From Streptomyces sp. T39 (lineage in GTDB: Bacteria; Actinomycetota; Actinomycetes; Streptomycetales; Streptomycetaceae): 38,153 nucleotides of DNA. The notes below the pieces were generated by a model that was given only the letters and a program-made list of their open reading frames with translations, did not search any database and was not told the origin of the DNA. The stretch spans positions 1 through 38,153 of the forward strand of contig NZ_RDBP01000240.1 of NCBI RefSeq assembly GCF_008042045.1. Direction: 5' to 3'. Positions 5,901-14,624 of the stretch are shown here, piece by piece (within the stretch, counting starts at the first letter, position 1; each line of letters starts with the position of its first letter). The position numbers and the translations under genes were made by a program.

Positions 5901-7721
5901 ATGGCCGATATCGAGAAGATCACGCGCCGCGTGGAGGCTCTGCGTCGTGATGCCTCCGAGCGTGACGCGAGGCACCAGACGGTCTTCGACGCTCGTGCGC
6001 AGAAGATCGAGAACATCGCACCCGGCAGCATGCCGGACGCTTGGCCGCGGCCGGTTACGGCCAACGCCATCGACACCGCATCGCGCCAGCTCGCCGAGAA
6101 CCTGGCGCCGCTGCCGAGCATCAACTGCGCCTCCGGGGTGATGACCTCGGAGCGCTCCAAGCGCTTCGTGGGCCGCAAGACGAAGATCGCGTACTCATAC
6201 GTGATCGACAGCAACTTGAAGGCCAAGATGCCGCAGGGCTGCGACTGGTACCTGATGTATGGCTCCATGCCGTTCGTCGTGGAGCCCGACTTCAAGGCCG
6301 GCCGCCCCCGCATCCGCATCGACAACCCCATGAAGAGCTACCCCCAGTTCGACCTCGCCGGCCGCGTCGTCAGCTACACCAAGGTCTGGCGCGAGCCGGC
6401 CCGCCAGCTTGCCGCGAAGTTCCCCGAGCATGCTGCCGCCATCATGGGCGGCGACTCGCCCTACGGCCGGCAGACCAACGGCGATGCCGAGCTGGAGCTG
6501 GTGAAGTACTGCGACAAGGACACCTATCTCCTCTACATGCCCGAGAAGCGCAATCTCGTGCTGATGGAGACGCCGAACCTGTTCGGCAAGGTGCCGGTCG
6601 CCATCGGGCTGAAGCCGAGCTGGGACGACCAGGACCGCGGCCAGTTCGATGACGTGGTCTGGCCCATGCTGGCCGCCAACCGCATGGCCATGCTCGGCCT
6701 CCAGGCCACGCAACAGACCGTGCGGGCGCCGCTCGCGCTGCCGCCCGACGTGCAGCGCATCCCCATGGGCGATGACGCGGTGATCCGCACCAACTTCCCC
6801 GAGAAGATTCGCCGCGTCGGCACGGACGTGCCGCAGGCCGCCTGGCAGCAGCAGGCCATGCTGGCCGGCGAAGTGCAGCGCGGCACGCGCACGCCGGCTT
6901 CGGCCACTGGCGATGTCGATGCCTCGATCATCACCGGCCGCGGCGTGGACGCCCTGAACGGTGGCTACGACATCCAGGTGGCCACCGGCCAGCTCATGAT
7001 CGGCACAGCGCTGGAGCAGGCGCTGGAGCTGTGCTTCGAGATGGACGAGCGCTTCTGGCCGGACGCCAAGAAGACCGTCAGTGGCGTCATCAACGGCACG
7101 CCCTTCGAGGAGTCCTACACCCCCGCGAAGGACATCAAGGGCAACTACCGGGTCTCCGTCTCCTACGGCTTTGCCTCCGGGATGAACCCGAACCAGGCCC
7201 TGGTCTTCCTGCTCCAGCTCCGCGGCGACCAGCTGGTGCCGCGGGACTTCGTCCAGCGCCAGCTGCCCATGGACGTGGACGTGGCGCAGCTCCAGGCCCA
7301 GGTGGACATCGAGCAGGTACAGGACGCCCTCAAGCAGGGCATCTTCGCCATGCTCAGCTCCGCGGGGATCATGGCCCAGCAGGGCATGGACCCCACCATG
7401 GTGCTCGCCCAGGCGGCATCGATCATCGAGATGCGCGAAAAGGGCATCCCGATGCACGAGGCCATCCTGAAGGCGTTCCAGCCGGAGCCCCCTGCCGAAC
7501 CCACGCCGGCAGAAGCGGCTCCCGGCACCCCGGGGCCAGAGGGCGGTCCCGGGGTGCCCTTCGGCATGAATGCGACCACCGGCATGCCCGGTGGCATTGC
7601 GCCGGGTCAGGCGCAGATGGGTCCGGGTGGCAAGCCCGATCTCATGTCGATGCTCGCGGGCATCAGCTCCGCGGGCCGGCCCTCCATGTCCGCATCCGTC
7701 AAGAGGCAGGTACCAGCATGA
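5901..7721 (+). CDS. Portal protein (606 aa)
   Basis: This forms the dodecameric ring at the capsid vertex through which DNA enters and leaves. Assignment rests on position after terminase, size (about 600 residues), and a long alpha/beta body followed by a helical stretch (MPMDVDVAQLQAQVDIEQVQ) and a Pro/Gly/Met-rich C-terminal tail of about 80 residues. No catalytic motif is expected. The start at 5901 has a perfect AGGAGG six bases upstream. A GTG two codons earlier overlaps that site. The stop overlaps the next start (ATGA). Confidence 0.82.
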   Translation: MADIEKITRRVEALRRDASERDARHQTVFDARAQKIENIAPGSMPDAWPRPVTANAIDTASRQLAENLAPLPSINCASGVMTSERSKRFVGRKTKIAYSYVIDSNLKAKMPQGCDWYLMYGSMPFVVEPDFKAGRPRIRIDNPMKSYPQFDLAGRVVSYTKVWREPARQLAAKFPEHAAAIMGGDSPYGRQTNGDAELELVKYCDKDTYLLYMPEKRNLVLMETPNLFGKVPVAIGLKPSWDDQDRGQFDDVVWPMLAANRMAMLGLQATQQTVRAPLALPPDVQRIPMGDDAVIRTNFPEKIRRVGTDVPQAAWQQQAMLAGEVQRGTRTPASATGDVDASIITGRGVDALNGGYDIQVATGQLMIGTALEQALELCFEMDERFWPDAKKTVSGVINGTPFEESYTPAKDIKGNYRVSVSYGFASGMNPNQALVFLLQLRGDQLVPRDFVQRQLPMDVDVAQLQAQVDIEQVQDALKQGIFAMLSSAGIMAQQGMDPTMVLAQAASIIEMREKGIPMHEAILKAFQPEPPAEPTPAEAAPGTPGPEGGPGVPFGMNATTGMPGGIAPGQAQMGPGGKPDLMSMLAGISSAGRPSMSASVKRQVPA

Positions 7722-7942
7722 GCTGCAAGACGTGCGGCCACGAGCGCGAGGGCGATGTGCAGCCCCACAACGTCGGCTGTGCCGACTCGCTGGCGAGCAA
7801 GGCGCTGCGCGAGCACGCGCGCAACCTGGTCGAGCCGGACTTCGCCGGCTCGCTCTGCGAGCACGACGGGTGCTCGCAGCCGAAGAAGGAATGGTCCGGC
7901 AAGGGCGCCAAGCCCAAGTACTGCACCGCCGGCCACAAGTAG
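7718..7942 (+). CDS. Small zinc-finger-like protein (74 aa)
   Basis: 74 residues with two cysteine clusters: CKTC...H near the N-terminus (residues 3-8) and CEHDGC...C-x-x-GH near the C-terminus (residues 47-73). This pattern is typical of a small metal-binding protein, but no catalytic function can be assigned. The start overlaps the portal stop (ATGA), so it is translated by coupling with portal. It may be a virion accessory or assembly factor (inference from location only). Confidence 0.75.
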   Translation: MSCKTCGHEREGDVQPHNVGCADSLASKALREHARNLVEPDFAGSLCEHDGCSQPKKEWSGKGAKPKYCTAGHK

Positions 7943-7954
7943 AAGGAGCAGGCC

Positions 7955-8167
7955 ATGCACGACGACGACTTCCACTCGGGCAGCAAGCCCCAGGACAGCC
8001 TGAAGGGCGGCATGGAGATGCCCCACACGCAGGCACCCATGCACTCCGAGGCGCAGACCAACCCGCGCTCGGCGTCCGCGGACAACGTCGGCCAGAGCTG
8101 GGACTCCACGTCCCTGCGGCCGGGGCACACCACGCTCAACCCGGCCAACAGCCAGAAGGCCCACTGA
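7955..8167 (+). CDS. Hypothetical protein (70 aa)
   Basis: A 70-residue polar, probably disordered protein rich in His, Asp, Ser and Gln, with no motif I recognise. AAGGAG lies six bases upstream of the ATG. It sits in the virion gene run between portal and the large virion protein, so a structural or assembly role is likely. Confidence 0.7.
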   Translation: MHDDDFHSGSKPQDSLKGGMEMPHTQAPMHSEAQTNPRSASADNVGQSWDSTSLRPGHTTLNPANSQKAH

Positions 8168-8180
8168 CCTCCTGACTTAG

Positions 8181-8196
8181 GAGGCACTTAGGAGGA
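8181..8196 (+). promoter_or_regulatory. Doubled ribosome-binding site
   Basis: Two tandem copies of CTTAGGAGG separated by a few bases lie just before the ATG at 8200. The second copy is at the right spacing. The duplication may increase ribosome loading on this and the coupled downstream genes. Confidence 0.55.
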
Positions 8197-8199
8197 GCT

Positions 8200-8652
8200 A
8201 TGCCGAGCGGTGGATACCGCCAGCCCAGTTCCCCCGCCCCGGTCTCCGGGCCGGGGGCGCTCTCGAAGCGCACGGACGGCGGTCCGGGCAAGCAGCCGGT
8301 ACGCGCCCCATCCGGGGGCGCGTACGGCGAGCGTCAGGAGCTGGAACAGCTCCAGCAGGGCGCGGCGCTTTCGGCGACGCCTGGCGGTGACGTGGGGGCT
8401 CCTGAGCCCGTGGACGTGACTGCCGACCTGGTCGGCTTCGGTGAGCCCACGCAGATGCCGGGCGAGCCGGTGACCGCCGGCGCGGACCTCGGGTCCGGCC
8501 CGGGGCTTGAGGCGCTGGGGCTGCCGAACCAGCCGGACGAAGACATGAAGAAGCTCGTGGCCTACCTGCCGGTGCTGGAGCACATGGCCAACCAGCCGGG
8601 CGCCTCGAAGGCGGCCCGCAATCTCGTGCGACAGCTGAAGGGGATGGCCTGA
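8200..8652 (+). CDS. Pro/Gly-rich virion-region protein (150 aa)
   Basis: The N-terminal 110 residues are low-complexity (Pro, Gly, Ala, Ser) and the last 40 form an amphipathic helical domain (KKLVAYLPVLEHMANQPG). I do not recognise a family. It has a doubled ribosome-binding site and its stop overlaps the next start (TGATG). Its place between portal and the giant virion protein suggests an assembly or core protein, but that is inference. Confidence 0.72.
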   Translation: MPSGGYRQPSSPAPVSGPGALSKRTDGGPGKQPVRAPSGGAYGERQELEQLQQGAALSATPGGDVGAPEPVDVTADLVGFGEPTQMPGEPVTAGADLGSGPGLEALGLPNQPDEDMKKLVAYLPVLEHMANQPGASKAARNLVRQLKGMA

Positions 8653-8852
8653 TGGACTGGTTCGATCAGCTCGGCAACATGGTCGGCTTCTTCCCCGACA
8701 CGCCCGCCCTCGCCTTCGACATGGCGCTGAACGGCTCCAACCCCGACTTGGTCGGCTACGGCCTGGCCTACGGCCTCCAGAAGGCGCGCACTCCCATCGA
8801 CGTCTATCCGCCCGCGGAGATGTCCTTCCCTGCCGGAGGCGCGGGTGTCTGA
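8652..8852 (+). CDS. Hypothetical protein (66 aa)
   Basis: A 66-residue hydrophobic/aromatic protein (MDWFDQLGNMVGFFPDTPAL). Not recognised. No clear transmembrane segment is predicted by eye, though residues 8-30 are fairly apolar. It is coupled at both ends: TGATG with the gene before, and an 8-base overlap with the giant virion gene after. Confidence 0.7.
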   Translation: MDWFDQLGNMVGFFPDTPALAFDMALNGSNPDLVGYGLAYGLQKARTPIDVYPPAEMSFPAGGAGV

Positions 8853-11800
8853 CGGCTTCACCGGCTTCCTGAAGGATGTGGGCGACGGCGTTCGGTACGT
8901 GCCGATCGTCGGTGCCTGGGTGGGCAACCTCATCCCTGTCGAGGAAGAGCACAGCGGCGCTACGCGCGCCATCGAGAAGTACTTCCTCAAGCCCGGCTCG
9001 GAGCCCATCGTCAAGACGATGCACGCCCTGAACTGGTTCTACGACAACGGCATCTCGCAACCCATCTCCACCGCACTGCTTGCCGGCACGAGCAGCGAGG
9101 ATTCCGTGGGGGACCTGCTCAAGGGCAGCACCTGGTCCCACGCCTGGCAGGTTGCCGAGCACGTCAGCCCCGGGCAGGCATTCTGGGCGGACCACGATGA
9201 AGTGGACCGCATCCTGGAGAACCGCCCGCTGTACGCCACGCCCTCGGAGTCGTACCTGCCCCCGGGCTGGGACGACATGAGCGAGGACGAGCAGCAGTCA
9301 CTGCTGGCCGAGGCCGGCATGCCGGTCATCGGCAACCGCGCGGTCGAGCAGATGCGCCGAGACCACGACTGGTTCACCTTCGCCAGCGGCGCAACGGACT
9401 TCGCCTTCCGCTGGTGGCTCGACCCCGTCGTGCTCGCCGGCAAGGGCATTGGCGCCGCCCGTGAGGCGACGATGGTTCAGCCCCGCCCGAAGGGCGGCTG
9501 GACGGGCGACGACATCGACCGCATGATGAACAGCTCGAACATGGCCAAGGCGCAGGACTTCCTGTGGACCAACCGAGCCAACCCGCAGCTGATCAACAAC
9601 CTGTCCATGTTCAAGAAGAGCGCGCTCGGCCCCCGGGCCGGCGGCATCATCTCCACGCTGCGAAGCCCCGAAGAGGTCAATCTCTTCATGCGCACGGCGC
9701 TGGGCGACGTGAAGGCGCGAGCCGCGCTCCAGGAGCGCAACGCGCTTGCCGCGCAGCGTATGGACCAGGACACCGCGCGCCTTGCCGAGCTTGACCTTGC
9801 CCTGCCGCGCGTGATCGCGCAGAACAACCCGCGCGCTCAGGCGATGGTCGAGCAGCGCATTGACGACCTGCACCGGCAGGTCGCCGCTGACGAGGCGCTG
9901 ACATCGCGCTACGGCGCAGCGCTCGCCCATTACGGCGAGCTGGATGCGCTGAACCTCACCCGCTGGAGCTTCAACCGCGCACACCGTCGCACGAGCGCGC
10001 AGGTGAACTACCGCACGGGCCCGGCGCTCGGGCAGTCCGCGGCTCGCCGCGGCCCGCTGAGCATCGCCCGGGTGTACGCCAACGACTTCTTTGGCACCAA
10101 CCTTGTGGTCGTGCGCAGCTTTGCCGAGTCGCACCCCAACGGCCTGATGGCCGTGGACGACATCCACCCCGAAGCCGTGGACGAGCTGCGCGGCCACATC
10201 GCACGCATCCCGGGCATCGGGCCCGAGATCCGCGGCGACCTGCTGGCGAACTACCTCAAGACGACCACCGAGGGCGAGCGCCTGGCCCAGCTGGAGAAGA
10301 TCCAGGCGCTCGGAGTCAACAAGATCGCCGAGAAGCACGGGTTCACCGGAGACGAGGCGCGCGCGCTCTACACCGAGTACATGGCCAACATCGTGGGCGG
10401 CCAGGACAAGCTGCGCCGGTACTCGGCCGGCTCCTTCCCGGGACAGGCTGTCCACCTGGACGAGTTCATGGACGGCGGCGGCAAGTTGTCCGTTCACCCC
10501 AACCTCGTCACCCGTCTGGTCAACGACCAGGTCATGATCGACCTGAAGGCGCTGGACACCACGCTCAAGCGTCACAGCAGCGCCCTGAAGGCGCTGCGTA
10601 CCAGCTCGATCGGCAACAAGGACTGGCTCGTCAACGGCCTGGACTACTTCAATCATCTGTGGAAGTTCGGCACGCTTTTCCGCCTGGGCTACATCCCGCG
10701 GGTGCTCGGCGACGATATCGCCGGCCAGGTCGCCCGACTGGGCGCCGCGACCATGGCAGCCCGCGCCGGCTACGGCGTGAAGAACCTGGCCACCAACCTG
10801 GCCCACTGGCGCCCTGCCCGGCACTACGAGGCGCAGGCCGCAACGGCCCGGGAGGGCCTGAAGTACATCGATGAGGAGCTGGCCCCGCTCCAGCAGGCCG
10901 CAGCGCGCCAGCGCGCGCAGCTGTCCCAGCGCACAGCCGTGGCCGAGCGGGACGCGCAGCGAGCGCGCGACCGGCACCGCCGTGCGGAGAGCGCCCGGCG
11001 TCACGCATTGCCGGAGGACGGCTATAAGCGCATGCTCGCGCACTCCACTCTGGTGGGGCGCCGCGCTGCTGAGGTGGAGATGGCCGAGCAGGCCGTGCGC
11101 CATGTCGGCGCCGGCCGGCAGGCCCAGCTGACCCAGCTGGAGGAGCGCATTGCGGAGCTGACGACGCAGCGCGCAGCGCAGCTGTCTGCCGCCGAGGCGC
11201 TGGAGCAGGCCGCAGGCCGCGGCTTCCGGCAGTCGTCCCAGCTTCACAAGGGCGTGGAAGTGGCCCCCGGCACGGTGCTGCCCGCGGCCTTCGCGGGCGA
11301 GCGCGGCGAGTACTTCATGAAGATGATCAGCTCGGACGACTCGCTGCGCACACTGCTGTCGAAGAACAAGCAGGTCGTGCACTCGAACTTGCAGAAGGCG
11401 TACGGCAACCAGGGCGTTGCGATCAGCTTCCCGCAGGACCCGGTGAAGTTCGTGTCCTCCTGGAACCAGGCGATCAACAAGCAGATCATGCAGGACGCCT
11501 TCGCCGTCATGGCGGTCAAGGGCGCGTCCATTGACGAGATGGCGCGCTGGCTCACCCGCACCCCGCAGGGGCGGGCATATCGCAAGCGCCTGGGCATCAA
11601 GTACGCGCCTGCCGAGCGCCTGGCCGCCTCCGTGTGGCACGAGGTGGACAACTACCTGCCCACGGCAGAGATCCGCATGGCTGCCCTGGAGGGCAAGGCT
11701 GACGACGCCTTCCTGAAGGAGGCGGCCGAGCAGGGCCGCCGGCCCATGGACGTGCACACCACGCAGCTCGGGGAGAACCTGGCGGGCTCCAACCACATGA

Positions 11801-13743
11801 GCAAGGGGCTCGACCGCGTCGTGGACTGGTGGTACAAGTGGGCCGCCTCCATCCCCGCGGACCGCATGTCCCGGCACCCGCTGTTCAATCAGCTCTACGA
11901 GGGGCACGCGAAGTCCTTGGCGGCGCAGCGCACTGCGCAGGCGAGCGGGAAGCCCGTGCGCTTCACGCAGCAGGAGGCGGACGACCTCGCCGAGGCGGCT
12001 CGCCGCCTGGCGCTCAAGGACACACGGAGACTCGTCTTCGACATCGCCCACCGCAGCGACTCCGCGCACATGCTCCGCTTCATGAGCCCGTTCTTCGCGG
12101 CGACGACCGAGGCGTGGCAGAGGTGGGCGCGCATCATCGCTGACCGACCTCAGACGGTCGGCTACGCCACGATGTTCTTCAACGCGCCGATCTCTGCCGG
12201 CTGGATGCAGGACCGAGACGGCAACAAGATCATGCGTGACGGCACAGCAATGGTCTGGGACGAGAAGGCCGGCAAGCTCGTGCCCAAGATGGTCCCCAAG
12301 GGGGACAGGCTCATCATGGCCCGGGTTCCGAAGTTCATCGCAGAGGGCCCAGTGGGCAAGGCGTTCAGCATGGACTCCTCCAAGCGCTGGGCCGTCAGCC
12401 AGGACTCCATGAACCTGATCACTCAGGGTGACCCCTTCTTCAACCCGGGCACCGGCCCGATCGTCGCCATTCCGGTGAACGAGTTCGTGAAGGACAAGCC
12501 CAAGGCTGCCGAGATTGCGCGCCACCTTGGCGTGCTGCCCTTCGGGCCCACGCCCGGCAGTCCGCTCTTCGGCAACACGCCGCTGGGCCGCGTCGCTGAC
12601 CTTTCGCTGCCGCAGACGGTGAAGAACTTCCTCACCTCCTTCGACACGACGGACGAGCGCTACCAGCGCGTCAAGCTCCAGATCATGCAGCAGGCTGCCT
12701 ACGAGCACGCCGAGCTGGGCAAGCCCATGCCGTCCGCCCGCGAGATCGCGGACCGCACGAGGAACTTCTGGCTCCAGAGCGCTGCCTGGTCCTTCGTGCA
12801 GCCGGCCGCCACACAGCGGCCGGACAAGTACCAGTTCTACCGCGACCAGTACAACAACCTGCGCCGCATGGACCCACTGAAGGCGGACGAGCGCTTCCTG
12901 GAGCGCTTCGGCGAGAGCTACTTCATCTTCGCGCAGGCGACCTCCAAGAACGAGATCGGCGCCGAGGCGACGAAGAACGCCGTGGAGCTGAGCAAGAAGT
13001 TCGAGCAGCAGATCGCCGATCACCCCGAGCTTGGCGCCCTCATCATCGGCCCCGAGGGGGCCGGACCCTTCTCCCCGGAGGCGTACACCTACCAGCTCAC
13101 CCACCCGCTCGTCCCGGGCGGGTCGGAGATGCAGCGCCGCAAGCTCGATGCCGAGGAGGCGATGCGCGAGAACCAGCGCCGGCTGGGCTGGGCCAAGTTC
13201 ACGCAGATGCAGAATTTTGTTACCGCGGAGCTGCATGCCGCCGGCTTCCAGTCCTTCAGCGACCCGGGCGCAGAGGCCATCGCCTCGAAGCGTGCGGCCA
13301 TTGCCAAGCTCTACGGCGAGCCGCTGCTGCCCACGGGCGAGGTGAACCCGTACTACAACGAGGAGTGGTCGAAGGACTTCTATTCCTTCGATGCCCGCAA
13401 GTACGACCGGCTCATCCCTGGACTGACCGCGGTGGCCTTCTCCGAGATCGCCGACAACCCGAGCCGCACCGACCTGCGCTCGCTCCAGACCTACCTCCAG
13501 GGCAGGCAGCAGATGATGCAGGAGCTGATGGCGCGCAAGGCGGCCGGCGGAGCCGGCACGCTCAAGGCGAAGGCGAACTCCGAGCTGGCCCAGACCTGGG
13601 CCCGCTTCGTGGACCACCTGCGCGAGCAGGACACCACCTTCGGCGACCTGCACAGCAGGTATCTTTCCCGCGACCTCGGGGTGGATCTCGATGAGGTCGA
13701 AGCGGAGCTGGAAGACATGAGCGATGAAGGGGAGGTCGCGTAG
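8845..13743 (+). CDS. Giant virion protein, probable DNA-ejection/internal protein (1632 aa)
   Basis: The longest gene of the window. It uses a GTG start preceded by GGAGG and overlaps the previous stop. There is no repeated tape-measure pattern and no tail-tube genes exist, so I read it as an internal (ejection) protein in the position and size class of T7 gp16-type proteins. Visible features are two charged coiled-coil-like regions (about residues 290-350 and 690-800), a mixed alpha/beta stretch, and a segment MLRFMSPFFAATTEAWQRW near residue 1075 that resembles motifs in very large phage polyvalent proteins. I see no protease, transglycosylase or nuclease motif. The downstream hydrolase genes may supply the wall-cutting activity. 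Confidence 0.7.
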   Translation: MSDGFTGFLKDVGDGVRYVPIVGAWVGNLIPVEEEHSGATRAIEKYFLKPGSEPIVKTMHALNWFYDNGISQPISTALLAGTSSEDSVGDLLKGSTWSHAWQVAEHVSPGQAFWADHDEVDRILENRPLYATPSESYLPPGWDDMSEDEQQSLLAEAGMPVIGNRAVEQMRRDHDWFTFASGATDFAFRWWLDPVVLAGKGIGAAREATMVQPRPKGGWTGDDIDRMMNSSNMAKAQDFLWTNRANPQLINNLSMFKKSALGPRAGGIISTLRSPEEVNLFMRTALGDVKARAALQERNALAAQRMDQDTARLAELDLALPRVIAQNNPRAQAMVEQRIDDLHRQVAADEALTSRYGAALAHYGELDALNLTRWSFNRAHRRTSAQVNYRTGPALGQSAARRGPLSIARVYANDFFGTNLVVVRSFAESHPNGLMAVDDIHPEAVDELRGHIARIPGIGPEIRGDLLANYLKTTTEGERLAQLEKIQALGVNKIAEKHGFTGDEARALYTEYMANIVGGQDKLRRYSAGSFPGQAVHLDEFMDGGGKLSVHPNLVTRLVNDQVMIDLKALDTTLKRHSSALKALRTSSIGNKDWLVNGLDYFNHLWKFGTLFRLGYIPRVLGDDIAGQVARLGAATMAARAGYGVKNLATNLAHWRPARHYEAQAATAREGLKYIDEELAPLQQAAARQRAQLSQRTAVAERDAQRARDRHRRAESARRHALPEDGYKRMLAHSTLVGRRAAEVEMAEQAVRHVGAGRQAQLTQLEERIAELTTQRAAQLSAAEALEQAAGRGFRQSSQLHKGVEVAPGTVLPAAFAGERGEYFMKMISSDDSLRTLLSKNKQVVHSNLQKAYGNQGVAISFPQDPVKFVSSWNQAINKQIMQDAFAVMAVKGASIDEMARWLTRTPQGRAYRKRLGIKYAPAERLAASVWHEVDNYLPTAEIRMAALEGKADDAFLKEAAEQGRRPMDVHTTQLGENLAGSNHMSKGLDRVVDWWYKWAASIPADRMSRHPLFNQLYEGHAKSLAAQRTAQASGKPVRFTQQEADDLAEAARRLALKDTRRLVFDIAHRSDSAHMLRFMSPFFAATTEAWQRWARIIADRPQTVGYATMFFNAPISAGWMQDRDGNKIMRDGTAMVWDEKAGKLVPKMVPKGDRLIMARVPKFIAEGPVGKAFSMDSSKRWAVSQDSMNLITQGDPFFNPGTGPIVAIPVNEFVKDKPKAAEIARHLGVLPFGPTPGSPLFGNTPLGRVADLSLPQTVKNFLTSFDTTDERYQRVKLQIMQQAAYEHAELGKPMPSAREIADRTRNFWLQSAAWSFVQPAATQRPDKYQFYRDQYNNLRRMDPLKADERFLERFGESYFIFAQATSKNEIGAEATKNAVELSKKFEQQIADHPELGALIIGPEGAGPFSPEAYTYQLTHPLVPGGSEMQRRKLDAEEAMRENQRRLGWAKFTQMQNFVTAELHAAGFQSFSDPGAEAIASKRAAIAKLYGEPLLPTGEVNPYYNEEWSKDFYSFDARKYDRLIPGLTAVAFSEIADNPSRTDLRSLQTYLQGRQQMMQELMARKAAGGAGTLKAKANSELAQTWARFVDHLREQDTTFGDLHSRYLSRDLGVDLDEVEAELEDMSDEGEVA

Positions 13744-14621
13744 TGGCGATCAGCAAGCCCACCCCCTCCTCTTCAGGGGGCGCGCAGACGGACGTGCTCG
13801 CGGCATTCGCCGCCGCGGGCGGCTCCGGCGCCGCCACGCAGGGGCGGGTGTACTTCGGGGAGCAGGGCGGCTACCGCCCCAAGGGCGCGGAGGAGAAGGG
13901 CAGGCTGCTGCCCAAGCGCAGCGTCTGGCTGACCGAGGACGAGGCAATCAGCCGCTTCTTCGGCTGGAGGCAGAAGGACCAGCAGGACTTCCTCGCCAAG
14001 GGCATCGTCAGCGGGCTGCTCAAGCTGGGCGACGGCCCCATGGAAGCGAGCAAGCTCTGGACGAAGCTCGTAAAGGAGGCAGCCAGCTACGGCAAGGCCG
14101 GCAAGAAGGTGCACCCCTTCGACATCCTGGCCTCCTACGTGAGCGCCGCTGGCGGCACGCGCGAGAGTCAGTGGCAGTCCATGGGCGCGTTCGAGGTGAA
14201 CGTGGCCACGGGCGAGAAGCGCTACGTCGGCCCAGGCACATACCTGGGTGACGGCAAGGCTCAGCAGATCGACACCCGCACGGACCTCACTGACCCCGAT
14301 ACCGCGCGGGCTATCGCCACCAAGCTCTTCCAAGACCTCATGGGCCGCGACCCCGGAGCGGGCGAGCTGGGCGCCTTCGCGAGCGCCCTGCACACCGCGG
14401 AGAGCAGTGCGCCCGTCGTCAACACCACCACGACGACGTACAACATGGAGACCGGCCAGCCGGTCAGCCAGGACACGCAGTCCTCCGGCGGCATGACTGC
14501 CGAGGGCAGGGCTCTGATCGGGGAGAACCAGATCAAGAAGAGCAAAGAGTACGGGGTGACCCAGGCGGCCACCACGTACCAGAACGCCTTCGAGAACCTG
14601 ATCTTCGGCGCACCGGAGTAA
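13743..14621 (+). CDS. Virion-associated protein (292 aa)
   Basis: A 292-residue protein translated from GTG overlapping the previous TAG by one base, with GGGGAGG upstream. The N-terminus is low-complexity and small-residue rich. The C-terminal half contains DPDTARAIATKLFQDLMGRDP followed by ELGAFASALHTAE, a helical motif of a type common in phage structural proteins. No enzyme motif is seen. It lies between the giant virion protein and the hydrolase-bearing virion proteins, so it is probably part of the same ejection complex. Confidence 0.65.
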   Translation: MAISKPTPSSSGGAQTDVLAAFAAAGGSGAATQGRVYFGEQGGYRPKGAEEKGRLLPKRSVWLTEDEAISRFFGWRQKDQQDFLAKGIVSGLLKLGDGPMEASKLWTKLVKEAASYGKAGKKVHPFDILASYVSAAGGTRESQWQSMGAFEVNVATGEKRYVGPGTYLGDGKAQQIDTRTDLTDPDTARAIATKLFQDLMGRDPGAGELGAFASALHTAESSAPVVNTTTTTYNMETGQPVSQDTQSSGGMTAEGRALIGENQIKKSKEYGVTQAATTYQNAFENLIFGAPE

Positions 14622-14624
14622 GCC

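Noticed and set aside
6195..8036. 613-residue open frame on the minus strand
   Set aside because: Antisense to portal and following small genes. No start signal and no recognisable domain.
9298..13653. 1,451-residue open frame on the minus strand
   Set aside because: It is a mirror of the plus-strand giant virion gene, caused by high third-position GC. It has no ribosome site, and its translation is Val/Leu/Arg/Gly/His-rich without domain structure.
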